Source of the DNA: Paenibacillus sp. OV219
Lineage (GTDB): Bacteria > Bacillota > Bacilli > Paenibacillales > Paenibacillaceae
Length of the DNA: 64,000 bases
Direction of reading: 5' to 3'
Assembly (NCBI RefSeq): GCF_900110075.1
Contig: NZ_FOCJ01000008.1
Span: forward strand, 186,001 to 250,000
In this document: piece by piece, positions 8,330 through 17,278 of the stretch
Layout of the letters: every line of letters starts with the position of its first letter
Position numbering within the stretch: the stretch's first letter is position 1
Notes under the pieces: generated by a model
Told to the model about the DNA's origin: nothing
What the model saw: only the letters and a program-made list of their open reading frames with translations
Database searches by the model: none
Program-made: the position numbers and the translations under genes

Positions 8330-8349
8330 TTCTGGTAACGTTTCCAGAA
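8330..8349. promoter_or_regulatory. LacI-type operator, copy 2
   Basis: TTCTGGTAAC followed by GTTTCCAGAA, a 20-bp palindrome with one mismatched pair and the same outer bases as copies at 6105 and 15254. It lies downstream of the -10 box and cre, in the leader of the importer operon. Confidence 0.75.
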
Positions 8350-8404
8350 ATAACACAAGCGAGACGATTGACATCATTGAGAGAAGAAGGTGAATTGAAA
8401 GCTT

Positions 8405-9355
8405 ATGGCACAGACGTCGACTTCGAACATGAAGCCGAGCAGGCCTGGAGCTGCTTTGTGGAAAAACATTGTGCTCCATCGCTACTTATACTTCATGCTG
8501 CTCCCGTGTCTCTTGTTTTTCATTATTTTCAATTATATTCCGATGGGGGGCTTGCTTCTCGCCTTCAAGGAATACAAGTTCAACAAGGGAATTCTTGGAA
8601 GTCCATGGATCGGGTTTGACTATTTCGTAACGTTCTTTCATTCGTATCAGAGTAGAGAATTGATTCAGAATACGCTCATTATTAGTTGTATGAAGCTGTT
8701 TGTGTACTTGCCGTTTCCGATCGTGCTGGCACTTATGTTCAACGAGGTTCGGAACAAATGGTTCAAGAACGTTTCGCAGAGCGTTCTCTACTTACCGCAT
8801 TTTCTCTCGTGGGTCGTCGTAGTTGGTCTTGTTCAGCGGATTCTTGCGCCAGATACAGGCTTACTTAATGAACTCATCACGAATATGGGCGGCGATGGAA
8901 GCACCTTCTTCATGATGGACCCAAAGTATTTCTATCAGATTATGTTCGGCAGCCATTTGTGGAAGTCGATCGGCTGGGATTCAATCATTTATATGGCAGC
9001 GATTTCAGGTGTAAATCCCGATATGTATGAAGCAGCAAAGATTGATGGCGCAGGCAAGCTTCGAGAGATATGGAGCATTACGCTTCCTTCGATTATGCCT
9101 ACCGTCGTTATTCTGTTCATTTTATCGCTTGGCAACATATTATCCGCCGGTTTCGATCAGCTATACTTGCTCCGGACACCAGGTAATATGCAGCTTTCCG
9201 ATATATTGGATACTTACATTATTCGCGTAGGATTAAAAAACGGCCAGTTTGGTTATGCGACTGCTGTCGGAATGATACAAGGTATAATTGGACTTATACT
9301 TGTCGTATTCGCGAATCGCCTCTCACGCAAGGTATCTGACACATCTTTATGGTAA
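8405..9355 (+). CDS. ABC sugar transporter permease (LplB type)
   Basis: A 316-residue membrane protein with about six transmembrane segments, starting with the LYFMLLPCLLFFIIFNYIP helix typical of LplB/MalF-type permeases. The cytoplasmic EAA loop that contacts the ATPase is EAAKIDGAGKLREIWSITLP near residue 206. No ATPase gene is in this operon, as usual for these importers, which share a genome-wide MsmX-type ATPase. It opens the operon permease, binding protein, permease. Confidence 0.92.
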   Translation: MAQTSTSNMKPSRPGAALWKNIVLHRYLYFMLLPCLLFFIIFNYIPMGGLLLAFKEYKFNKGILGSPWIGFDYFVTFFHSYQSRELIQNTLIISCMKLFVYLPFPIVLALMFNEVRNKWFKNVSQSVLYLPHFLSWVVVVGLVQRILAPDTGLLNELITNMGGDGSTFFMMDPKYFYQIMFGSHLWKSIGWDSIIYMAAISGVNPDMYEAAKIDGAGKLREIWSITLPSIMPTVVILFILSLGNILSAGFDQLYLLRTPGNMQLSDILDTYIIRVGLKNGQFGYATAVGMIQGIIGLILVVFANRLSRKVSDTSLW

Positions 9356-9446
9356 CGCTTCCATGTCTCATTATGCAGCATCTAACCATTGGTGGAAATG
9401 TCAACTGACGTATTCATAATAATCTAGACAAAAAGGGGTATAACGC

Positions 9447-11192
9447 ATGAGCAGAAAATGGATGAAGTTTCTAGCACTTCCTGTTATGGCGGCAATGGTA
9501 TTGACGGGTTGCTCCAACAACGGGAATAACGTAGCAAACAATGATCAAGCTTCGGACAGCAAGAACGCTACAACTAATAATGCAACTGCAACAAATGCAA
9601 CTGACGGAAAGCCGGCAACATGGATCGCAGACCGCAAAATTAAAGGTCTAGTATTCATGGGAACTGACGATTATACCGAAGAAATGAACCCCGAAATTAA
9701 AGCAGAAATCAAGAAGCAAACAGGTATCGATTTTGAAATCGAAATTATGAAATCTGCCGACTCGCTTGAAGGTATGATTGCAGGTCTTGCAGCGAATGAC
9801 CTGCCGGATTTCATCGCTTTCTACCTCAATAACAGCGGTCGTCCGGAAATGCCAGTCGCTCTGAAAGCAGCGCGCGAGGGCATGTTCACGGATCTGGCTC
9901 CTTTCTTCAAAGATTCGAAAGTATACAGCAAATACTTACAAGACGATTACTTGCCAGCGGATACGAAGTTCGGTGTCATGTTCCGTCCTGAGTTTAACGG
10001 TGCTACTTACTTCACGCATATGAACATTCAGCGCAATGGCGGTCAAGTGACTTGGAGAGGTGTAGGCGGTCCTTACATCCGTAAGGATATCGCAGACGCG
10101 CTTGGTGTTGATCCACGCACAATTACAACAACGGCTCAGCTGGAAGATCTAGCTAAGAAGATCAAAGCAGGCAATTTCAAGGATAAGAACGGCACGGCTG
10201 TAACGCCAATCGGTCCTGGTTACTGGGGCGGTCATGAAATTGGTGCCCTGTTCAACGATTTGGAGTGGGGCGACTCTGACCAACATATCAAGCAAGACAA
10301 AGACGGTAAGATTCTTCACGAAGCGCAAACGCCTATCGCTATGAAACGGGTTGAATATGTACAAAACATGATCAAAGATAAACTGATTCAACCGGAGTTC
10401 TTCACGATGGACGAGAGCCGCGCTACAGAAGGTGCAATCAACGGTACTTGGGCAATTATTGCGGATATGCACAGCTATCAAGAATTTAACCAAGATATGC
10501 ACTACATTCCACTTGGTCCAATCAATAAAGTAGACGGTCCTTATAAGAAGGTCATTGATTTCAAATCGGGTTACTCTGCATGGGCAGTTCCAGCTACAAC
10601 TGAGAAACCAGAAGAAGTTGTGAAGTTCGCTGACTGGCTTGCTAGCCGTGAAGGCAAGCTGCTGTGGAAATACGGTATCGAAGGCCGTGATTATACGCTT
10701 GATGCGAACGGCAACCCGCTTGTGAAGAAAGAAGTTATCGATCTGAAAGTGAAGGATCCGAACGAAGCGAAGAAGCTTGGTTTTGCAGGAGTAGGCAACA
10801 ACTGGGGCGATATTCTCGGCAGCACTGACAACGATAATAAAGCGGATTTCGGTGAAGAGAACTATGGCGACAACACGAACTCGGGTTTATTCCCGGCGGT
10901 TGAGAAAATTGCGACATTCTATGGCCTTGATCAGAAGATCAAAGACGCTGAAGTCGTGGATGCATACCAGCCAAATTCGTTCATTGGTGAGTTCGAAAAC
11001 GGTACTGATTTGAAGACGGCGCTCGATAACTACAATGACAGCCTGGTTCAAGCTTACTACAGCAAGAACCTTGATGCAGCGAAGAAGATTTTGGACAGCG
11101 CTTTGAAACAAATGGAATCGGCAGGTCTTGATGACTACTTGAAGCTTCTTGCTGAGAAGAATGCAGATCCAAAAACGAAAGTGAAACTGTAA
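9447..11192 (+). CDS. Extracellular sugar-binding lipoprotein (ABC importer)
   Basis: A 581-residue binding protein with a lipoprotein signal: MSRKWMKF, a short hydrophobic core and LTGC at the lipobox (Cys22), followed by a long Asn/Thr/Ala linker. The mature part has the type of large sugar-binding proteins paired with LplB/YtcP permeases (LipO-like), with WGGHEIGALF and a C-terminal helical region. AAAAAGGGG sits upstream of the ATG. The importer's substrate is unknown but probably an oligosaccharide. Confidence 0.9.
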   Translation: MSRKWMKFLALPVMAAMVLTGCSNNGNNVANNDQASDSKNATTNNATATNATDGKPATWIADRKIKGLVFMGTDDYTEEMNPEIKAEIKKQTGIDFEIEIMKSADSLEGMIAGLAANDLPDFIAFYLNNSGRPEMPVALKAAREGMFTDLAPFFKDSKVYSKYLQDDYLPADTKFGVMFRPEFNGATYFTHMNIQRNGGQVTWRGVGGPYIRKDIADALGVDPRTITTTAQLEDLAKKIKAGNFKDKNGTAVTPIGPGYWGGHEIGALFNDLEWGDSDQHIKQDKDGKILHEAQTPIAMKRVEYVQNMIKDKLIQPEFFTMDESRATEGAINGTWAIIADMHSYQEFNQDMHYIPLGPINKVDGPYKKVIDFKSGYSAWAVPATTEKPEEVVKFADWLASREGKLLWKYGIEGRDYTLDANGNPLVKKEVIDLKVKDPNEAKKLGFAGVGNNWGDILGSTDNDNKADFGEENYGDNTNSGLFPAVEKIATFYGLDQKIKDAEVVDAYQPNSFIGEFENGTDLKTALDNYNDSLVQAYYSKNLDAAKKILDSALKQMESAGLDDYLKLLAEKNADPKTKVKL

Positions 11193-11223
11193 CAGCTAGC
11201 AGCATCTCAATCACAGATGGTTA

Positions 11224-11262
11224 GGCGGTTTCGTCCGCAACTCGGATGAAACCGTCTTTCTT
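11224..11262 (+). promoter_or_regulatory. Stable intercistronic hairpin inside the importer operon
   Basis: Fourteen-base arms GGCGGTTTCGTCCG (11224-11237) and CGGATGAAACCGTC (11243-11256) around CAACT, followed by TTTCTT. It sits between the binding-protein gene and the second permease. It probably protects the binding-protein mRNA or partly terminates transcription, giving more binding protein than permease (inference). Confidence 0.65.
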
Positions 11263-11300
11263 GATTGTTCGATCAGCTTTGCAGCAGGAGGGAGAAAACG

Positions 11301-12209
11301 GTGAACGAATTTTATAAGCTTAGTGTAGGGGAACGAGTTTTTCGAATTGTCAATTATACACTCATCGTATTGCTGTGCTTATCGATTATTCTTCCTTTCC
11401 TAAACATATTTGCGTTAGCATTCAATCCCGGTAAAGATGCGGAAAGAGGTGGCATTTACTTCTGGCCGCGCGTTTGGACGCTCGAAAACTTCAATAAAGT
11501 GTTTGAATCCTCGAATATTGCAACTGCTTTCGGTATTTCGATGTTTCGTACCGTAGTAGGAACGATTTCCAGTGTGTTTTTGACAGCGATGGCTGCCTAT
11601 GCGCTTAAGAGTAAGACTATTCCCGGCGGCAAGTTTTTCATGATGTTTATCTTCTTTACAATGTTGTTTGGCGGCGGCACAATTCCTTACTACATGCTAC
11701 TGAAATGGATACATTTAACGGACAACATCTGGGTGTATGTAATACCGAGCTTGTATAGTGCATGGAATTTGATCATTATTCGGACATTCTTTCAGCAAAT
11801 TCACCCGAGTTTGGAAGAGTCGGCCCGAATTGACGGATATAACGACTTTGCAATCTTTATTCGCATTATTTTGCCGCTCAGTCGTCCGGTTATCGCAGTT
11901 ATCGGTTTGTTCAATGCGGTCAGCCATTGGAACGATTGGTTCACAGGTGCTTTCTTCGTACGTAAAGCGAGTTTAAGGCCGCTGTCTACGCTGCTGCAGG
12001 AGATGCTGACTAGCGCTGAAGCAATGCGAAACACGCTGAACCAAGCAGCAGGAACAGTCAATTATACGCTGCTTGATAAAATTCAAATTACAGGTGACTC
12101 GCTCAAAATGGCGACGATTATCGTCGTTGTCGCTCCGATTATTATTATTTATCCATTCGTCCAGCGGTATTTTGCCAAGGGCATTATGATCGGATCGATG
12201 AAAGAATAG
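11301..12209 (+). CDS. ABC sugar transporter permease (YtcP type)
   Basis: A 302-residue membrane protein with six predicted helices and the EAA-loop variant EESARIDGYNDFAIFIRIILP near residue 172, matching the MalG/YtcP partner of the permease at 8405. The GTG at 11301 is preceded by AGGAGGGA at optimal spacing; the reading frame is open 12 codons further upstream, but that extension overlaps the ribosome site. The C-terminus ends with the IIIIYPFVQRYFAKGIMIGSMK-like motif split typical of the family (KGIMIGSMKE). Confidence 0.92.
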   Translation: MNEFYKLSVGERVFRIVNYTLIVLLCLSIILPFLNIFALAFNPGKDAERGGIYFWPRVWTLENFNKVFESSNIATAFGISMFRTVVGTISSVFLTAMAAYALKSKTIPGGKFFMMFIFFTMLFGGGTIPYYMLLKWIHLTDNIWVYVIPSLYSAWNLIIIRTFFQQIHPSLEESARIDGYNDFAIFIRIILPLSRPVIAVIGLFNAVSHWNDWFTGAFFVRKASLRPLSTLLQEMLTSAEAMRNTLNQAAGTVNYTLLDKIQITGDSLKMATIIVVVAPIIIIYPFVQRYFAKGIMIGSMKE

Positions 12210-12281
12210 ATAATAGAAGGAATTTTACCTTATTATGAAGAATTGCATTCCAATGATATTTCAAGTAAGAGGGTGAGTTAT

Positions 12282-13295
12282 GTGCAGCCAAAGATTAAAG
12301 ACGTGGCACGGCTGGCCGGTGTTTCGGTTACGACCGTTTCCCGTGTGCTCAATGGCGAGAAGTATGTCAAAGACGATCTCAAACAGAGAGTATACGTTGC
12401 CATTGAAGAATTAGGATATGCTCCTAGCCAAATTGCCCGTAGTTTGGTGCGTAACAAAACAAACCTGATCGGCGTCATCGTTCCGGATATTACGTCTAGC
12501 TTCTATGCGACGATTCTAAGTAGCATTGAAGAAGCGGCGAGTGCCAACGACTACAATTTGCTCGTGTGCAACATTAGCGAAAATATTGATAAAGAGCATA
12601 AATATTTGAACGTCTTTCAGGAGATGCGGGTCGAAGGCATCATCATCATGCATGAGAAAATTAACGAGGACATTCGAAATCTGATTCAGAAGATGAAGAT
12701 TCCGGTGATCTTCTCAAGCGTTAAGCCTATGGAGCAGGAATTCGTATCGGTCATCGTAGATGATTACAAGGCAGCCTATGATGCGACTAATTACTTGATC
12801 GGGCTTGGGCATGAATCGATTGGATTTATCGGCGGCGACATGAGGGACATTACTTCCGGCCAGAACCGTTACAGCGGCTACCGTAATGCACTGACGAACA
12901 GTGGCATCAAAATCATTCATGAGCATATCCGTTTCGGCGACTACAAGGTGAAAAGCGGCTATGAGCAAATGAAAGCGCTATTGCGCGTGAAACAGCCCCT
13001 GACTGCGGTGTTCGCCGTGAGCGATGATATGGCTGTCGGCGCGATGAATTGCATTCGCGACAATGGACTGCGTGTACCCGAGGATATTTCTGTCATGGGG
13101 TTTGATGGTAGCCAACTAACGGAGCTGACTCGCCCGACGCTTACCTCGATGGAGCAACCGATTCATGAAATGGGCAAGGTGACGATGAGAGTACTGCTCA
13201 GTCAAGTCGAGACTGGTGAAGTGCCTACGAGCGACATTATTCTTGAGCATCGGTTGGTTGCACGCGATAGCTGCAAAGCGAGAAATGGTTCGTAG
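12282..13295 (+). CDS. LacI family transcriptional regulator
   Basis: A 337-residue repressor. The N-terminal helix-turn-helix and hinge read IKDVARLAGVSVTTVSRVLNG, followed by a hinge helix (SQIARSLVRNKTN) and a periplasmic-binding-protein-like effector domain (LIGVIVPDITSSFYATIL, DDMAVGAMNCI, DISVMGFDGS). GTG 12282 is chosen because it places AAGAGGG 9 bases upstream; the earlier TTG at 12243 lacks a site. Being inside the importer operon, it is the likely reader of the three TTCTGGTA-type operators and so autoregulates. Effector: probably the imported sugar or a derivative (inference). Confidence 0.9.
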   Translation: MQPKIKDVARLAGVSVTTVSRVLNGEKYVKDDLKQRVYVAIEELGYAPSQIARSLVRNKTNLIGVIVPDITSSFYATILSSIEEAASANDYNLLVCNISENIDKEHKYLNVFQEMRVEGIIIMHEKINEDIRNLIQKMKIPVIFSSVKPMEQEFVSVIVDDYKAAYDATNYLIGLGHESIGFIGGDMRDITSGQNRYSGYRNALTNSGIKIIHEHIRFGDYKVKSGYEQMKALLRVKQPLTAVFAVSDDMAVGAMNCIRDNGLRVPEDISVMGFDGSQLTELTRPTLTSMEQPIHEMGKVTMRVLLSQVETGEVPTSDIILEHRLVARDSCKARNGS

Positions 13296-13340
13296 CAGGG
13301 TGAGAAGCGCATAAATGGAGCAGACGGGGATGAGGCAGTT

Positions 13341-14294
13341 GTGAAGAAATACGATGCAATTGTTATTGGCGATGCAAACATCGATTTGGTCGTTGCCGGC
13401 TTGAGCGAGCTGCCAGAGCCAGGGCAAGAAGTGTTTGTCCGCGATATGACGCTTCATGTTGGCGGCGGAGCCGCTTTGTTCAGCATGGCTTTGGCGAAGC
13501 TTGGTCTGAAGCTTGCATTTAACGGCACACTTGGCGAGGATGGTTTCGGACACTTCGTACGGGAACAATTTACGCAATATGGAATCGATACAAGCTATAT
13601 ATACAAGAGCAACTTCAATACGGGGATTTCCATTGCGATTAACCCCGAGGTAGATCGTTCCTTCATCTCTTATTTGGGCTCTAATACAGAGCTAAGCTTG
13701 CAGCAGCTGGATATGGACAGTGTAGCTTTGGCGAGGCATGTGCATTTGACAGGGTACAAGGGAAGAAGGAACCATGCCGAATATATGAAGGTTGCGAAGG
13801 AAATTAAGTCACTCGGAGTGACCACCTCGATCGATGTAGGCTGGGATGAGACGGGCGAATGGTTCTCGGGTATTTTTGAACTGATGCACGAGGTGGATGT
13901 CTTCTTCATGAACGAAGTGGAAGCGCAACAGTTTACAGGGCTGTCGAATATCAAGGATATTCTCCACAAGTTTGCGGAATACACCGATCATATCGTCATT
14001 AAGCTGGGTTCAGCTGGAGCGGTTGCGGCTGTCCATGGTCAGACTAAATTCCAGTCCGGGTTTCAAGTGCCTGTTGTCGATACGACGGGTGCAGGGGATT
14101 CGTTTAATGCTGGTTATATTTACGGGTTTCTCACCGGACAGTCCATTGAGATGAGCTTGCTATACGGCAACGCTTGCGGTGCATTATCCGTATCAATGTC
14201 CGGCGGCAGTACCGGAACGCCTGACGGCATTAAACTGGAAAAGTTTATTTCCGAGCGGGGCAGCAGTACGACAGAGATCTGGGAGACAGCGTAG
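13341..14294 (+). CDS. PfkB family carbohydrate kinase
   Basis: A 317-residue ribokinase-like sugar kinase. It starts with AIVIGDANIDLVVAG, has the substrate-side GGGAALFSMALAKLG near residue 38 and the catalytic signature DTTGAGDSFNAGYIYGFL near residue 246 with the anion-hole and base Asp. It should phosphorylate the sugar brought in by the importer. The GTG start has only a loose purine-rich site (GGGGATGAGG). Confidence 0.9.
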   Translation: MKKYDAIVIGDANIDLVVAGLSELPEPGQEVFVRDMTLHVGGGAALFSMALAKLGLKLAFNGTLGEDGFGHFVREQFTQYGIDTSYIYKSNFNTGISIAINPEVDRSFISYLGSNTELSLQQLDMDSVALARHVHLTGYKGRRNHAEYMKVAKEIKSLGVTTSIDVGWDETGEWFSGIFELMHEVDVFFMNEVEAQQFTGLSNIKDILHKFAEYTDHIVIKLGSAGAVAAVHGQTKFQSGFQVPVVDTTGAGDSFNAGYIYGFLTGQSIEMSLLYGNACGALSVSMSGGSTGTPDGIKLEKFISERGSSTTEIWETA

Positions 14295-14320
14295 TATCCC
14301 TTGCGAGGAGGAATGAAGTG

Positions 14321-15226
14321 ATGGTCAGCAAGTTGAAATTTCGGCATGACGGAGCTTTCAAAATTATACAGTTTACCGATATGCATATCGGCAACGATCA
14401 TGAAGAGGACAGGGTGAAGGATGGCATGACGGCCGACTTGATACGGCGTATTATTGCCTCCGAGCAGCCTGACCTGATCGTGCTTACCGGCGATATGATC
14501 TGGAGCGACGGCGTAGCTAACCCGCAGCAAACATTTCGCAGGGCGATTATGCCTGTTGTTGAATCAGGGCTCCCTTGGGCGGCCGTATACGGTAATCACG
14601 ATGCGGAATCAGGAGTCACACGGGAGGAACTGCTCGCGATTCAGCAAGAGCATGAGCAGTGCCTAAGCGTTGCCGGGCCTGCTGACATTAACGGGGTCGG
14701 CAACTATGTTCTGGGCATTGAAGGTGCTTCTGGTGATTCAGATGCGGCAGCGTTGTATTTCTTCGATTCTGGTATCAATGCGCCTAAACCGATCGGCGGA
14801 TATGCGTGGATACATCCAGATCAAGTTCATTGGTATACCGAGCAATCCAGACGACTTGCAGAGCAGCACGGCTCGCCGCTGCCTGCCTTGGCCTTCTTCC
14901 ATATCCCATTCCCGGAGTATGAAGAAGCGTGGACCGGCGAGGATGTTACTGGAACGAAGGAAGAAAATGTGGAGTGCCCACGAGTCAATACCGGCTTATT
15001 CGGGGCGATGGTTCATATGGGCGATGTTATGGGAACATTCGTTGGACATGATCATGATAACGACTATTGCGGCACCTTGCACGGCATTCGTCTCTGTTAT
15101 GGCCGAGTTTCCGGCTACAACTGCTATGGTAAGTTTCAGCGAGGCGCTCGAGTTATTACCCTTTCCGAAGGGAAGCGGAGCTTTGAGACTTGGATTACGG
15201 AAGCAGATGAGGGAATTGTACGATGA
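14321..15226 (+). CDS. Calcineurin-like metallophosphoesterase
   Basis: A 301-residue two-metal phosphoesterase. Motifs in order: QFTDMHIG near residue 17, LTGDMIWSDG near 52, YGNHDAE near 90, FHIPFPE near 192 and FVGHDHDND near 236. It resembles the large Icc/CpdA-like or purple-acid-phosphatase-related proteins found next to sugar operons. AGGAGGA lies 9 bases before the ATG; a GTG immediately before it is possible. In this operon it may dephosphorylate a sugar phosphate (inference). Confidence 0.85.
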   Translation: MVSKLKFRHDGAFKIIQFTDMHIGNDHEEDRVKDGMTADLIRRIIASEQPDLIVLTGDMIWSDGVANPQQTFRRAIMPVVESGLPWAAVYGNHDAESGVTREELLAIQQEHEQCLSVAGPADINGVGNYVLGIEGASGDSDAAALYFFDSGINAPKPIGGYAWIHPDQVHWYTEQSRRLAEQHGSPLPALAFFHIPFPEYEEAWTGEDVTGTKEENVECPRVNTGLFGAMVHMGDVMGTFVGHDHDNDYCGTLHGIRLCYGRVSGYNCYGKFQRGARVITLSEGKRSFETWITEADEGIVR

Positions 15227-15253
15227 AATTCGGATTTGGCCGTGAATCGGCTG

Positions 15254-15275
15254 TTTCTGGTATCGATACCAGAAA
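15254..15275. promoter_or_regulatory. LacI-type operator, copy 3 (perfect palindrome)
   Basis: Half-site TTTCTGGTATC followed exactly by its complement, 22 bp without a mismatch. It lies between the phosphoesterase and the 522-residue protein, so the latter probably has its own promoter under the same regulator. Confidence 0.8.
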
Positions 15276-15323
15276 TGCCTAAACAACGTTACACGATGAC
15301 TAACCACGATTACGGAGGTCCAC

Positions 15324-16892
15324 ATGAACCATACTATGTTTGGTGGAAGTATTAGCCGGAATGTTCTGGAAGGCTATCTTTCCAGGGCAGTTACGTCCGC
15401 AGATTTGGTCAACAGTACTACTTTAAGCGATGACTTGAGGATGATCAAGAACATTGGGGCTAAGTTTCTAGGCCGTGCTTCAGGCGTATGGCTGCTGGAA
15501 GCGGATGACGATGAGCATTACCGCAAGTCCAGGGCGCTTGCTGAACGTGTACACGAAGTCGACCCGGACATTATGCTGCAGACATGCATTTTCGAAGCTG
15601 TTTTCCAAGAAGTAGAGAAGATTAAGATTCCGGATTGGGTGTTCAAGGCTTTCCAATTACCGGTCGAGAATCGTACTTTCTGTATTACCGATATGCTGTT
15701 TGACGGGAGACCACAAGGGTTCGTCTGGGAAGATGGCGGAGGTATTCCTAATTTGAATAAGCTAGAGTCACAGTTCTGGTTTTATTACCGAGCGGTAAAC
15801 TATATCGATGCCGGATTTGAAGCCATTCATATGGGTCAGATTCACCTATATACCGCCGAGGATCAGGGGTTCAAGAAGACGATTTCTTTATTCCAAATGA
15901 TCCGTGACTACGCGAGAGATCATGCGCGGCGAGGCATTGTGCTGCTCGACGCACATACGCACGGAGTGAATATTGACGGCCGGCTTCTATTCGACTTTCA
16001 TTCCATGCCTTATTCACGGATGCCGATTCTCGACAGACCAGGCGACAAGCTCGCTTTGGTGCAAGAGGGATTCAGTGAAGGCGGTGTGACGCCAAGTGGA
16101 TGGAGCTGCGATTCTTTGCCAATGCTGATGGAGCTCGATAATTGGGGCGGCAAATTTTTCGATGAGAACGATAACCTCCCCAACGAACGCAGGGCATGGA
16201 AGGAATGGTGGGGGTACGATCAGATTGCTTGGTTTGCCTCGCAGGATGAAGAGGGACGCAACCAATTTCTTGAATACGCCTTCAAATGGACGGCTGTAAA
16301 TAATGTCAACTCTTATATGCAGATGCCGATTCGAAGAGGACTAGGCAGCTGTCAGGTTCCAATGCAGACCGGCAGTGCGGGAGTAGAACTATCAAACTGT
16401 TATCAGGCCAATCGAGCAGGCGAGGGCTGTCCACTTGGATTTGGACAGGAAGAGATGATTAAAACGCTGTGGCAATCGGAAAAGGGACTCAGGCAGAGAG
16501 CAGGTAATCCGCTGCCGAACACTTCCTATGGAGCGGAAGACAGCTACGATCCTGATACTGGAATCAAACTTCCGGCGCGTGTTATCTTATACGGAAGCTT
16601 CCAGCATCATGTAGGCGCGATAAACCAAGATTCCAATAGCGAAACGACGCGGATGACTTACATCGGTAATAGCATCTATCGACGCACGTTCGTAATGCCG
16701 TTCAAAGGTTCATACGAATATGCGGTTGCGCCATACGGAACGTTGTCTCAGACCTATTCCATTGACAGTTATCCGCGAAGCGGGTCTTCGACGAAAGCAA
16801 CAATGGTCATAGAACGAGATAACACGGTCATTGAATTTCTCTTCAACTTCATGAATCGGAGCCTAACGGTTCAAGTAATCGAAGGATTGTAA
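15324..16892 (+). CDS. Protein of unknown function, 522 residues, in the LacI-type regulon
   Basis: I do not recognise this family. It has no signal peptide and no membrane segment, so it should be cytoplasmic. Alternating strand/helix patterns over residues 50-320 (FLGRASGVWLLEADDD, GFEAIHMGQIHLY, GIVLLDAHTHGVN, LLFDFHSMPY) suggest a TIM-barrel, glycosidase-like fold rich in Asp/Glu/His at strand ends; the last 120 residues look beta-rich (ARVILYGSFQHHV). ACGGAGGT precedes the ATG. It has its own copy of the regulon operator and its own terminator, so a role in breaking down the imported sugar is inferred. Confidence 0.65.
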   Translation: MNHTMFGGSISRNVLEGYLSRAVTSADLVNSTTLSDDLRMIKNIGAKFLGRASGVWLLEADDDEHYRKSRALAERVHEVDPDIMLQTCIFEAVFQEVEKIKIPDWVFKAFQLPVENRTFCITDMLFDGRPQGFVWEDGGGIPNLNKLESQFWFYYRAVNYIDAGFEAIHMGQIHLYTAEDQGFKKTISLFQMIRDYARDHARRGIVLLDAHTHGVNIDGRLLFDFHSMPYSRMPILDRPGDKLALVQEGFSEGGVTPSGWSCDSLPMLMELDNWGGKFFDENDNLPNERRAWKEWWGYDQIAWFASQDEEGRNQFLEYAFKWTAVNNVNSYMQMPIRRGLGSCQVPMQTGSAGVELSNCYQANRAGEGCPLGFGQEEMIKTLWQSEKGLRQRAGNPLPNTSYGAEDSYDPDTGIKLPARVILYGSFQHHVGAINQDSNSETTRMTYIGNSIYRRTFVMPFKGSYEYAVAPYGTLSQTYSIDSYPRSGSSTKATMVIERDNTVIEFLFNFMNRSLTVQVIEGL

Positions 16893-17067
16893 TGCACTGT
16901 AAATGACAGTGATGCATAGCGCGGAATAACACTTAGACGAAACGGTAAGTATATATCCAGAATTTGTTGATTCAAGACCTTTCAGAAGAGATTGGGTTGG
17001 AAATTAAAAATCTTATGTCTCAAAAAGGGCAGACTCTCCTAAATGAGTTTCAGCCTGTTCAAAGCGG

Positions 17068-17098
17068 AAAGGGTAGCCACGATGGCTACCCTTTTTTT
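17068..17098 (+). terminator. Terminator closing the sugar regulon
   Basis: Perfect 12-base arms AAAGGGTAGCCA (17068-17079) and TGGCTACCCTTT (17083-17094) around CGA, then a T tract. Confidence 0.9.
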
Positions 17099-17278
17099 GT
17101 CCTTATGAAAACGACGGTAGTGTGTAGTAGTACAACGACATAAAGATGAGGAGATTTTCTTGTCGTTTTTTTAAAGTCAAGAAAATCCCACTATAATGTA
17201 CGGACGACAAAAAAATCACCATATTCAGAACAAATGAGGATTTGCCGTATTTAGAGTTTCGCAAATGATTAACGTTGA
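17099..17278. other. Intergenic region with an inverted repeat
   Basis: No gene recognised. GATTTTCTTG (17153-17162) and CAAGAAAATC (17178-17187) are perfect inverted repeats, followed by TATAAT at 17192-17197 without a good -35. They may be the promoter remains of the decayed kinase that follows. Confidence 0.4.

Noticed and set aside
17153-17187. Terminal inverted repeat of a mobile element
   Set aside because: The arms are only 10 bases with a 15-base gap, and there is no transposase or target duplication; more likely a hairpin or operator.
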